A stretch of 47,242 nucleotides of DNA from Clostridia bacterium. GTDB lineage: Bacteria > Bacillota > Clostridia > Oscillospirales > CAG-382. A program made the translations under genes and the position numbers. The notes under the pieces were generated by a model. It worked only from the letters and a program-made list of their open reading frames with translations, was not told the DNA's origin and did no database searches. This document shows positions 40,647 to 47,242 of this stretch, in pieces; the first letter of the stretch is position 1, and each line of letters opens with the position of its first letter. Where the stretch lies: NCBI GenBank assembly GCA_017399965.1, contig JAFQAP010000034.1, positions 1 to 47,242 of the forward strand, given 5' to 3'.

Positions 40647-41275
40647 ATGCAAAGCGCTTGCTTTACGAGACGAGTGGTTTCCTCTACGCCTTCCTGGGTT
40701 TCAATACTCTTAACGAGTCCCTTTTCGGTGTAGTACGCAAGTACCGGTTCGGTTTCTGCGTGGTAGGTTTCCAAACGGCTCTTTACAACTTCGGGAGCAT
40801 CGTCCTTACGGATTATAAGGTCTGCACCGCACTTATCACAGGTTTTGTTATCCTTGGTAGGATTGTAAACCAAGTGGTAGGAAGCGCCGCAAACGCCGCA
40901 GAGACGTCTTCCACTGAGTCGTTCAACGATTTTCTCATCGGATGCAACGATGGAAATTACGGTATCTATCTTCTGTCCCATTGCGTCAAGCGCTTCAGCC
41001 TGAGCTACGGTGCGGGGAAAACCGTCAAGAATGTAGCCATTCTTGCAGTCGTCCTGCGCAAGACGATCACGGATGATACCGATAACGACCTCGTCGGGTA
41101 CCAGGCTGCCGGATTCCATAGCGGATTTGGCAGCCAGTCCCATAGGAGTTTCGTTCTTTACCGCTTCTCTCAAAGCGGCTCCCGTGGAAATAGTGGGAAT
41201 ATTAAGGCAGGTACATATAATTTCTGCCTGAGTGCCCTTGCCGGCACCGGGAGGGCCAAAGAATATTATATTCAT
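40643..41275 (-). CDS. adk: Adenylate kinase, zinc-lid form
   Basis: A 210-residue enzyme interconverting ATP+AMP and 2 ADP. The P-loop GPPGAGKGTQAE is at the N-terminus and DGFPRTVAQAEAL is in the core. The lid holds four cysteines (LCGVCGASYH...KTCDKCGAD), the zinc-binding form typical of Gram-positives. The start is MNIIFFG, preceded by GGGAG; the frame open further upstream has no site. Confidence 0.96.
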   Translation of the reverse strand: MNIIFFGPPGAGKGTQAEIICTCLNIPTISTGAALREAVKNETPMGLAAKSAMESGSLVPDEVVIGIIRDRLAQDDCKNGYILDGFPRTVAQAEALDAMGQKIDTVISIVASDEKIVERLSGRRLCGVCGASYHLVYNPTKDNKTCDKCGADLIIRKDDAPEVVKSRLETYHAETEPVLAYYTEKGLVKSIETQEGVEETTRLVKQALCI

Positions 41276-41288
41276 TAAAATCTCCCTA

Positions 41289-42599
41289 TTAATCTTCCAG
41301 GAAGCCCTTATAATGACGCATTGTGATCTGGCTTTCAAGGCTGCGGGTAGTTTCGATAGCTACACCGACAACGATGATGATGGACGTTCCGCCAAGGGTG
41401 AAGTTGGTGAACGCGGGTACGCCGGTCCAAGCGAGCATTATGGGAAGGATTACCAGGATAGCCAATGCAATTGCGCCCATAAGGGTTACTCTGTCGAGTA
41501 CCTTCTTGATATATGCCGCAGTAGGTTCGCCGGGACGGTAGCCCATAATGGTGCCGCCGTTCTTCTTAAGGTTGTTAGCAACCTCAACGGGATCGAATAT
41601 TGTGGATATATAGAAGTATGCAAATGCAATAATCAGAATAAAGTAAATGAATGCGTATATCGCACCGCCGGGAAGCACGCCGGGGCTAAACCAGTTGTTG
41701 AAGAATTCGCTGTTCTGCCAAGAAGGAATAAACTGAGCCAGCGTTGCGGGGATGGATACGATTGCCTGAGCAAAAATTACGGGAAGTACGCCTGCCATCA
41801 TAACCTTGATAGGAAGATTGGTGTTCATACCGCCGTAAACTTTTCTGCCTACGGTACGCTTAGCATACTGAACGGGAAGTCTTCTTTCTGCCTCGTTGAT
41901 AACAACTACGAAAACGATGGTTGCAAGCATGAGGATGAGAAGGATTACCATCCAAGGAATCTGGGAGAAATCCCAAGTTCCGTTGTAGTGGATCATAGCC
42001 CACATTCTGGTGAATGTGCCGGGGAAGCTTGCGACGATGTTTACGAACAGGAGAATGGATATACCGTTTCCTATTCCATTTTCATCGATCTTTTCACCCA
42101 GCCACATAACCATCATAGCACCTGCGGTGTATGCGGCAACGATAACTACTGCTGCGGGCCATTCCTTATTGGTAAGAGCGCCCAGGCTCTTCATGGTAAG
42201 ATAATAACCGATTGCAGTGATTATTGCCAGACCGATGGTGGTATAACGGGTAATCTTGTTTATCTTCTTCTGTCCTTCGGGACCGCTCTTGGAAAGCTCG
42301 CCGAGCTTAGGAAAAGCAACGCCCAAAAGCTGAATAACGATGGATGCGGTAATGTAAGGTGAGATGCTGAGTGCGAACAGATTACCTTTTGCAAAGGCAT
42401 CACCGCTCAGCATATTGAAGTAGCCGAAAAGGGATCCCTGCATAGTGGAAGAACTAAACAGCTGATCAAGTGCTTCTGCGCTGAAGAAAGGTACGGGAAC
42501 CGCACTACCCAGACGGAACAGAAGGATGATGCCCAGCGTAAAGAGTATCTTCTTGCGGATATCAGCTACCTTCCAAGCGTTCTTTAATACACTTAACAT
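41289..42599 (-). CDS. secY: Protein translocase subunit SecY
   Basis: A 436-residue channel protein with ten membrane segments. KILFTLGIILLFRLGSAVPVPF at segment 1, the plug and ISPYITASIVIQLL near 85-100, and the cytoplasmic NEAERRLPVQYAKR loop that contacts SecA or the ribosome are all present. Its ATG overlaps the rplO stop by one base (TAATG). Confidence 0.97.
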   Translation of the reverse strand: MLSVLKNAWKVADIRKKILFTLGIILLFRLGSAVPVPFFSAEALDQLFSSSTMQGSLFGYFNMLSGDAFAKGNLFALSISPYITASIVIQLLGVAFPKLGELSKSGPEGQKKINKITRYTTIGLAIITAIGYYLTMKSLGALTNKEWPAAVVIVAAYTAGAMMVMWLGEKIDENGIGNGISILLFVNIVASFPGTFTRMWAMIHYNGTWDFSQIPWMVILLILMLATIVFVVVINEAERRLPVQYAKRTVGRKVYGGMNTNLPIKVMMAGVLPVIFAQAIVSIPATLAQFIPSWQNSEFFNNWFSPGVLPGGAIYAFIYFILIIAFAYFYISTIFDPVEVANNLKKNGGTIMGYRPGEPTAAYIKKVLDRVTLMGAIALAILVILPIMLAWTGVPAFTNFTLGGTSIIIVVGVAIETTRSLESQITMRHYKGFLED

Positions 42600-43039
42600 T
42601 ATTCCACCTCAGCCTTTCCGCCTGCGGCTTCGATCTTCTTCTTAGCCGAAGCAGAGAAAGCTGCAGCTTTCACGGTAAGAGCCTTAGTAAGTTCGCCGTT
42701 GCCGAGAACTTTGAGTCCGTCGAACTCGTTCTTAACAACACCCTCTGCGAGAAGTACGCTGAGGTCTACTACGGTACCGTTTTCAAACTGGTTGAGTTGT
42801 TCAAGATTTACGTTAACATACTTGGTTGCGAAATGGTTTTTAAAACCTCTCTTGGGAAGTTTACGGTAGATAGGAAGCTGGCCGCCTTCGAAACCGGGTC
42901 TTACACTGCCGCCGGTGCGGGCGTTCTGACCCTTGTGGCCCTTGCCTGCTGTCTTACCGTTACCGCTGCCTGCGCCTCTGCCTTTTCTGAAACGGGCTTT
43001 AACTGCGCCGGTTGCGGGGGAAAGTTCGTGAAGCTTCAT
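42599..43039 (-). CDS. rplO: 50S ribosomal protein L15
   Basis: A 146-residue L15: [38 protein letters not shown] is the glycine/lysine-rich N-terminal extension that penetrates 23S rRNA, followed by [18 protein letters not shown]. The start is set at MKLHEL; upstream in-frame sequence covers the ribosome-binding site. Confidence 0.97.
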   Translation of the reverse strand: MKLHELSPATGAVKARFRKGRGAGSGNGKTAGKGHKGQNARTGGSVRPGFEGGQLPIYRKLPKRGFKNHFATKYVNVNLEQLNQFENGTVVDLSVLLAEGVVKNEFDGLKVLGNGELTKALTVKAAAFSASAKKKIEAAGGKAEVE

Positions 43040-43058
43040 ATTTGTATCCTCCCTTTTA

Positions 43059-43241
43059 TTACTCAGCATCCTCAACGGAGATCAGGTGAGAGATCACGTT
43101 GATCTTGCCGTCGATGAGAGGATTTCTCTCGGCTACCTTGAAATCGCCGATCTTGTTAAGACCGAGGGATTTTGCGGTAAGGATCTGGTTCTTTTTGTGG
43201 CCGATGAGGCTTCTGGTGAGGGTTATCTTTACTTTTGCCAT
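43059..43241 (-). CDS. rpmD: 50S ribosomal protein L30
   Basis: A 60-residue L30, a short bacterial form: [28 protein letters not shown], then the [21 protein letters not shown] segment. The start is the ATG with AGGAGG upstream rather than a longer in-frame start that would span that site. Confidence 0.96.
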   Translation of the reverse strand: MAKVKITLTRSLIGHKKNQILTAKSLGLNKIGDFKVAERNPLIDGKINVISHLISVEDAE

Positions 43242-43254
43242 CTTCGTGTCCTCC

Positions 43255-43755
43255 TTATTTAACAGCTTCAACAGGAATGCCGCGCTTTGCTGCTACCTGT
43301 TCAACAGTGCTGAGAGAAGTAAGAGCATTGAAGGTTGCCTTGACAACGTTCACCGGATTGTTGGAACGAAGCGATTTACCGCGGATATCGTGGATACCGG
43401 CGATATCGAGAACTGCACGCATCGTACCGCCTGCGATGATACCGGTACCGGGTGCTGCGGGCTTGAGAAGAACTCTGCCTGCGCCGTACTCACCGATGAT
43501 CTCGTGAGGGATGGTAGTGCCGTTGAGAGAAACCTCTACAACGTTTTTCTTTGCAGATTCAAGTGCTTTCTTTATAGCATCGGGTACTTCGGCTGCTTTG
43601 CCGATACCGTAGCCGATATGACCCTGACCGTCGCCTACAACAACCAGTGCGGAAAATCTTGCGATACGACCGCCCTTTACGGTTTTGCTTACGCGCTTGG
43701 TATTAATAAGGGTCTCTTTGAATTCGATGTTAGAGTAATCAACTTTTTTAGCCAT
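43255..43755 (-). CDS. rpsE: 30S ribosomal protein S5
   Basis: A 166-residue S5: the double-stranded-RNA-binding-like N-terminal domain ([26 protein letters not shown]) and the C-terminal domain with [23 protein letters not shown]. Involved in decoding fidelity. Order rplR-rpsE-rpmD is standard. Confidence 0.97.
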   Translation of the reverse strand: MAKKVDYSNIEFKETLINTKRVSKTVKGGRIARFSALVVVGDGQGHIGYGIGKAAEVPDAIKKALESAKKNVVEVSLNGTTIPHEIIGEYGAGRVLLKPAAPGTGIIAGGTMRAVLDIAGIHDIRGKSLRSNNPVNVVKATFNALTSLSTVEQVAAKRGIPVEAVK

Positions 43756-43764
43756 CTTATCCTC

Positions 43765-44124
43765 CTAAAACTTCAAACCGGCTTCGCGTGCCGCATTGGC
43801 AAGCTCAAGCACTCTGCCGTGGAAGAGATAGCCGCCTCTGTCGAACACAACTTCGGTTATGTTCTTTTCCAGTGCTCTCTTTGCCACGAGTTCGCCAACC
43901 TTCTTTGCAGCTTCTTTGTTGCCGCCGGAAGTGCCAAACTCTTTTTCGGTGCTGGAAGCAGATACTAAGGTGTTTCCTACAGTATCATCGATTATCTGAG
44001 CGTAAATGTTATTTTCGGAGCGATAAACGCAAAGACGGGGTCTTTCGGTGGTACCGAAGATCTTAGCTCTAACTCTCTTGTGTCTTTGCAGACGCTTCTT
44101 ATTGCTGTCTATACGGGTTACCAT
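43765..44124 (-). CDS. rplR: 50S ribosomal protein L18
   Basis: A 119-residue 5S rRNA-binding protein: [31 protein letters not shown] and the C-terminal [26 protein letters not shown] are diagnostic. Confidence 0.97.
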   Translation of the reverse strand: MVTRIDSNKKRLQRHKRVRAKIFGTTERPRLCVYRSENNIYAQIIDDTVGNTLVSASSTEKEFGTSGGNKEAAKKVGELVAKRALEKNITEVVFDRGGYLFHGRVLELANAAREAGLKF

Positions 44125-44144
44125 TATTCACACTCTCCTTTCGT

Positions 44145-44684
44145 TTACTTCGCGGCCTTGCCGACCTTACGTCTTATCTTTTCATCAGAGTACTTAATAC
44201 CCTTGCCAAGATAAGGTTCAGGAGGACGCTTAGCTCTTATCTCTGCTGCAAGCTGACCAACCTGCTGCTTGTTGATACCATTAACTACAACGGTGTTGGA
44301 GTTGGGGCATTCAAAAACAATTCCTTCGGGCTGATCAAACACTACGTTGTGAGAATAACCGATATTGAGTACAAGCTGTTTGCCCTGAACGGCTGCTCTA
44401 TAACCAACGCCGTTGATTTCAAGAGTCTTCTTGTAGCCTTCGGTAACACCAACAACCATATTGTTGATAAGAGTTCTGGTGAGGCCGTGGAGAGATCTGT
44501 TGGTCTTCTCATCATCGGGACGGGAAACGGTTACAACACCTGCACCAACTTCGATGATCATCTCGGGTTTGAGCTGCTGAGTAAGGGTACCCTTGGGGCC
44601 CTTAACGGTAACTACGTTGTTTTCTGCAACGTCTACGGTTACACCTGCGGGAATGGTAATGGGGGCTCTGCCTATTCTTGACAT
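44145..44684 (-). CDS. rplF: 50S ribosomal protein L6
   Basis: A 179-residue L6 with two related domains; MSRIGRAPITIPAGV at the start and the RAKRPPEPYLGKGIKYSDEKIRRKVGKAAK signature at the end. It binds near the sarcin-ricin loop. Confidence 0.97.
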   Translation of the reverse strand: MSRIGRAPITIPAGVTVDVAENNVVTVKGPKGTLTQQLKPEMIIEVGAGVVTVSRPDDEKTNRSLHGLTRTLINNMVVGVTEGYKKTLEINGVGYRAAVQGKQLVLNIGYSHNVVFDQPEGIVFECPNSNTVVVNGINKQQVGQLAAEIRAKRPPEPYLGKGIKYSDEKIRRKVGKAAK

Positions 44685-44696
44685 CTTGTTACCTCC

Positions 44697-45095
44697 TTAC
44701 CATACGAAGGCGAGAACTTCGCCGCCGACGTTTTCCTTGCGAGCGCGCTTATCGGTCATAATACCCTTGCTGGTGGACACGATAGCGATACCGAGGCCGT
44801 TTCTGACTCTGGGCATATCTTCGCAGGATGCATAAATTCTGAGGCCGGGCTTGGAGACTCTGCGGAGACCTTCGATAATTCTCTTCTTGCCGGGGCCGTA
44901 CTTAAGGGTAACGGTGATGATACCCTGCTTATTATCTTCCTTGCACTCGTAGCCGGCGATATAGCCTTCTTCGAGGAGGATCTGAGCGATAGCTTTCTTC
45001 AGATTGGAAGCAGGAATTTCAACGGTATCGTGCTTTGCAATGTTTGCATTGCGGATTCTGGTGAGCATATCTGCTACTACATCAGTGATTTGCAT
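44697..45095 (-). CDS. rpsH: 30S ribosomal protein S8
   Basis: A 132-residue S8: [25 protein letters not shown] at the N-terminus and [33 protein letters not shown] at the C-terminus. In E. coli S8 represses the spc operon by binding its mRNA; whether it does so here was not assessed. Confidence 0.97.
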   Translation of the reverse strand: MQITDVVADMLTRIRNANIAKHDTVEIPASNLKKAIAQILLEEGYIAGYECKEDNKQGIITVTLKYGPGKKRIIEGLRRVSKPGLRIYASCEDMPRVRNGLGIAIVSTSKGIMTDKRARKENVGGEVLAFVW

Positions 45096-45110
45096 TGTTT
45101 ATTCCTCCTT

Positions 45111-45296
45111 TTACCAACTTGCTTTCTTTACGCCGGGAATTTCGCCTTTGTAAGCGAGTTCACGGAAACAGATACGGCATATACCGTACTTGCGGAGATA
45201 TGCGTGAGGTCTGCCGCAGATCTTGCACCGGTTGTAGTATCTGGTAGAGAACTTGGGTGCTTTAGCCTGCTTCAGTATCATAGATTTTCTTGCCAT
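45111..45296 (-). CDS. rpsZ: 30S ribosomal protein S14, type Z
   Basis: 61 residues with the zinc site Cys24, Cys27, Cys40, Cys43 ([20 protein letters not shown]). This is the short zinc-dependent S14 typical of Firmicutes; no zinc-free paralogue is in the window. Confidence 0.96.
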   Translation of the reverse strand: MARKSMILKQAKAPKFSTRYYNRCKICGRPHAYLRKYGICRICFRELAYKGEIPGVKKASW

Positions 45297-45314
45297 TTTT
45301 CACGTTCCTCCTTA

Positions 45315-45854
45315 TTATCTTGCAAACGGTGCGCCAAGGAGTGCGAGAAGCTCTTTTGCTTCTTCGTCAGTATTGGCGGTCGTTACAAATACGATATCCA
45401 TACCTCTGACCTTATCAACCTTATCGTATTCGATTTCGGGGAAGATCAGCTGTTCCTTGAGACCGAGAGAGTAGTTGCCGCGGCCGTCGAAGGCGTTGGG
45501 GTTGATACCCTTAAAGTCTCTTACGCGGGGAAGAGAAAGATTGAAAAGCTTATCTACGAATTCGTACATTTTTTCTGCACGAAGAGTAACTTTAACGCCG
45601 TTGAGAGAGCCTTCGCGGAGCTTGAAGTTAGAAATAGACTTACGAGCCTTGGTAGCTACGGGCTTCTGACCGGTGATAGCAGCGATATCTGCCATTACGG
45701 AATCGATAATCTTGCTGTTGTCCTTTGCATCGCCGCAGCCAACGTTGACTACAACTTTTTCAAGACGCGGGATCTGCATAGGGCTGCTGTAGTTGAACTT
45801 TTTCATAAGAGCAGGAGCAACTTCGCTCTTATAGAATTCCTTAAGTCTTGCCAT
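45315..45854 (-). CDS. rplE: 50S ribosomal protein L5
   Basis: A 179-residue 5S rRNA-binding protein: [42 protein letters not shown] and [24 protein letters not shown]. It contacts P-site tRNA from the large subunit. Confidence 0.97.
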   Translation of the reverse strand: MARLKEFYKSEVAPALMKKFNYSSPMQIPRLEKVVVNVGCGDAKDNSKIIDSVMADIAAITGQKPVATKARKSISNFKLREGSLNGVKVTLRAEKMYEFVDKLFNLSLPRVRDFKGINPNAFDGRGNYSLGLKEQLIFPEIEYDKVDKVRGMDIVFVTTANTDEEAKELLALLGAPFAR

Positions 45855-45868
45855 TGCGTCCTCCTCCT

Positions 45869-46204
45869 TTAATCAAACTTGTGGCTACAGGGCTTGCCGT
45901 CACGAGTGCCGGAGCAAACGCGAACCTTCTTGCCGTCAACCACTTCTACGTGATAACGTACGCCCTTCTTGCAATCGGGGCAGTACAGCGAAACTTTACA
46001 AGCATAGATAGCGCCTTCGGTCTTTACGATACCGCCTGCTTCGCCCTGTCTGCGGGGCTTAACATGCTTGGAAACGGTATGAACGCCTTTAACGATAACT
46101 TTGCCTTCCTTGGGAGAGGTAGCGACAACTTCGCCCTTAACTCCCTTATATTTACCGGAATTAACCATTACGGTATCGCCGGCTTTTACATGAACATTAC
46201 TCAT
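45869..46204 (-). CDS. rplX: 50S ribosomal protein L24 with unusual zinc-ribbon spacing
   Basis: A 111-residue L24: KOW motif [20 protein letters not shown], then [13 protein letters not shown]. The C-terminal zinc ribbon has Cys75 and Cys78 (YCPDCKK), but the second pair is Cys97 and Cys106, separated by eight residues ([10 protein letters not shown]) instead of the usual two. It may still bind zinc or may have lost it. Confidence 0.95.
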   Translation of the reverse strand: MSNVHVKAGDTVMVNSGKYKGVKGEVVATSPKEGKVIVKGVHTVSKHVKPRRQGEAGGIVKTEGAIYACKVSLYCPDCKKGVRYHVEVVDGKKVRVCSGTRDGKPCSHKFD

Positions 46205-46220
46205 TATCCTTTACCTCCAA

Positions 46221-46589
46221 TTACACAACTTCAGGTGCGAGGGAGAGGATCTTCATATAATCCTTCTCACGAAGCTCTCTTGCAACCGGGCCAAAGATAC
46301 GAGTACCTCTGGGGTTCTTATCTTCCTTGATAAGAACTGCGGCATTTTCGTCAAATCTGATATAGGAACCATCTGCTCTGCGCTGGCCCTTAACGGTTCT
46401 TACTACTACTGCAGTAACAACGTCACCCTTCTTAACTACTCCGCCGGGAGCTGCCTTCTTAACCGAGCAAACCACAACGTCGCCGATTCCTGCGTAACGT
46501 CTGCCGGTACCGCCAAGAACTCGGATGCACATCAGCTCTTTTGCGCCGGTATTATCAGCAACTTTCATGAATGACTGCTGTTGTATCAT
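46221..46589 (-). CDS. rplN: 50S ribosomal protein L14
   Basis: A 122-residue L14: [27 protein letters not shown] and the VSRP-like C-terminal [23 protein letters not shown]. It forms an intersubunit bridge. Highly conserved throughout. Confidence 0.97.
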   Translation of the reverse strand: MIQQQSFMKVADNTGAKELMCIRVLGGTGRRYAGIGDVVVCSVKKAAPGGVVKKGDVVTAVVVRTVKGQRRADGSYIRFDENAAVLIKEDKNPRGTRIFGPVARELREKDYMKILSLAPEVV

Positions 46590-46601
46590 CGTGTTTCCTC
46601 C

Positions 46602-46859
46602 TTACTTAGCCTTCTCGACAATTCTTACTACACGGAAATACTTGTCCTTGGAAAGGGGACGGGTTTCCATGATCTCTACGGTGTCACCGATACCGCACTC
46701 GTTATTCTCGTCATGAGCTTTAAACTTTACGGTACGTTTAACGATCTTTTTATAAAGGGGATGCTTTACGTTATCGCGTACTGCAACAACAACGGTCTTT
46801 TCCATTTTGTCGCTTACTACGATACCGACTCTTGTTTTTCTAAGTGCTCTTTCTTCCAT
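46602..46859 (-). CDS. rpsQ: 30S ribosomal protein S17
   Basis: An 85-residue OB-fold protein: [40 protein letters not shown] and [21 protein letters not shown] are typical. Confidence 0.97.
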   Translation of the reverse strand: MEERALRKTRVGIVVSDKMEKTVVVAVRDNVKHPLYKKIVKRTVKFKAHDENNECGIGDTVEIMETRPLSKDKYFRVVRIVEKAK

Positions 46860-46879
46860 TTTCGGTTACTCCTTTCCGC

Positions 46880-47080
46880 TTACGCCTGCGTAGAGAGTTC
46901 TTTCTCACGGAGAACCGTGAGCACTCTGGCGATGGTCTTCTTAGTCTCGACAAGCTTCATAGGGTTGTCGAGCTGGTGTATGGAGTGCTGGAAACGCAGC
47001 TTGAAGAGTTCTTCCTTCTGCTCCTCCAGAAGCTTGTTGAGTTCTTCAGGAGACTTACCTCTGATTTCTTTTAATTCCAT
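46880..47080 (-). CDS. rpmC: 50S ribosomal protein L29
   Basis: A 66-residue two-helix protein near the tunnel exit: MELKEIRGKSPEELNKLL, ELFKLRFQHSIHQLDNPMKL, ARVLTVLREKELS. Eleven bp after rplP. Confidence 0.96.
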   Translation of the reverse strand: MELKEIRGKSPEELNKLLEEQKEELFKLRFQHSIHQLDNPMKLVETKKTIARVLTVLREKELSTQA

Positions 47081-47091
47081 TGTAATACCTC

Positions 47092-47242
47092 CTATTTCTC
47101 AAGGTCAGCCTTGGTAGCAAACTTACATTTGATAGGAAGCTTGTGAGAAGCAAGACGCATAGCTTCGCGTGCCTGCTCTTCGGTGATACCGTCCATTTCA
47201 AACATAACTCTGCCGGGCTTAACCACAGCTACCCAATATTCG
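47092..47242 (-). CDS. rplP: 50S ribosomal protein L16, C-terminal part
   Basis: Only the last 49-50 codons are in the window; the 5' part lies beyond the edge. [39 protein letters not shown] and the end TKADLEK are diagnostic of L16, which organises the A-site tRNA region of the large subunit. The order rplP-rpmC-rpsQ-rplN continues the S10/spc arrangement. Confidence 0.96.
   Translation of the reverse strand, partial: EYWVAVVKPGRVMFEMDGITEEQAREAMRLASHKLPIKCKFATKADLEK

Overview
The window reads as a chromosomal segment of an uncultured-type Clostridia (Firmicutes). The basis is a Gram-positive spc/alpha ribosomal operon with zinc-binding S4, S14 and L36 and a KOW gene between map and infA; sigma-A promoters close to TTGACA/TATAAT with 17-bp spacing; GAACnnnnGTTC LexA boxes at a Y-family polymerase; AGGAGG ribosome-binding sites; and many lipoproteins. 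Nearly all genes are on the minus strand. The taxonomic call is inference from gene content only.

Layout. 1-4,500: tRNA-Trp, tRNA-Asp, a three-gene membrane-protein operon (MFS, YwaF-like, EamA), a gene for a PF05635-type four-helix-bundle protein, an array of eight small hairpins, a relic of a tRNA-Arg 3' end and the intact tRNA-Arg. 4,500-12,400: serine acetyltransferase, a membrane-anchored protein, a sugar isomerase-like TIM barrel, a CBM9-like lipoprotein, an aminotransferase, asparaginyl-tRNA synthetase and an SOS-controlled DNA polymerase IV-like enzyme. 12,400-13,990: an AT-rich insert with a structured 40-codon leader ORF and a double-GNAT acetyltransferase, followed by another hairpin array. 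14,000-21,540: a tightly packed eight-gene unit from one strong promoter (dapA-dapB-aconitase-icd-SGNH-like-mnmM-pyridoxal kinase-LURP-one-like). 21,560-27,500: a 2-hydroxyacid dehydrogenase, a hairpin tandem repeat, TPM and zinc-ribbon proteins, an ECF-type sigma/anti-sigma pair, a secreted protein and a repeat-rich gap. 27,536-36,250: NADP-type glutamate dehydrogenase, an M23 peptidase, a DUF3810 protein, a BlaI/M56 pair with an unusual sensor domain, a small lipoprotein and an ADP-ribosylglycohydrolase-PKD lipoprotein. 36,386-47,242: the ribosomal operon from rplQ back to a partial rplP, including rpoA, infA, map, adk and secY.

How the genes fit together: aconitase and isocitrate dehydrogenase make 2-oxoglutarate, which the glutamate dehydrogenase elsewhere in the window can aminate; dapA and dapB supply the lysine/diaminopimelate branch; the aminotransferase and pyridoxal kinase depend on or supply PLP. 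The M23 peptidase, BlaI/M56 pair, sigma pair and lipoproteins are envelope functions.

The least explained material is intergenic. At least four loci (1-80, 4020-4209, 13807-13949, 22643-22739, with a related unit at 5841-5873) hold runs of short perfect hairpins. In three of them the stems differ from unit to unit while the 5-7-nt spacers are nearly constant. One array lies directly upstream of the four-helix-bundle gene, and that gene's likely -35 box is the arm of the first hairpin. I regard this pairing as the best candidate for an undescribed element in the window. Other points of note are an initiation factor IF-1 gene whose only plausible start is CTG, and the structured leader ORF in front of the GNAT gene.
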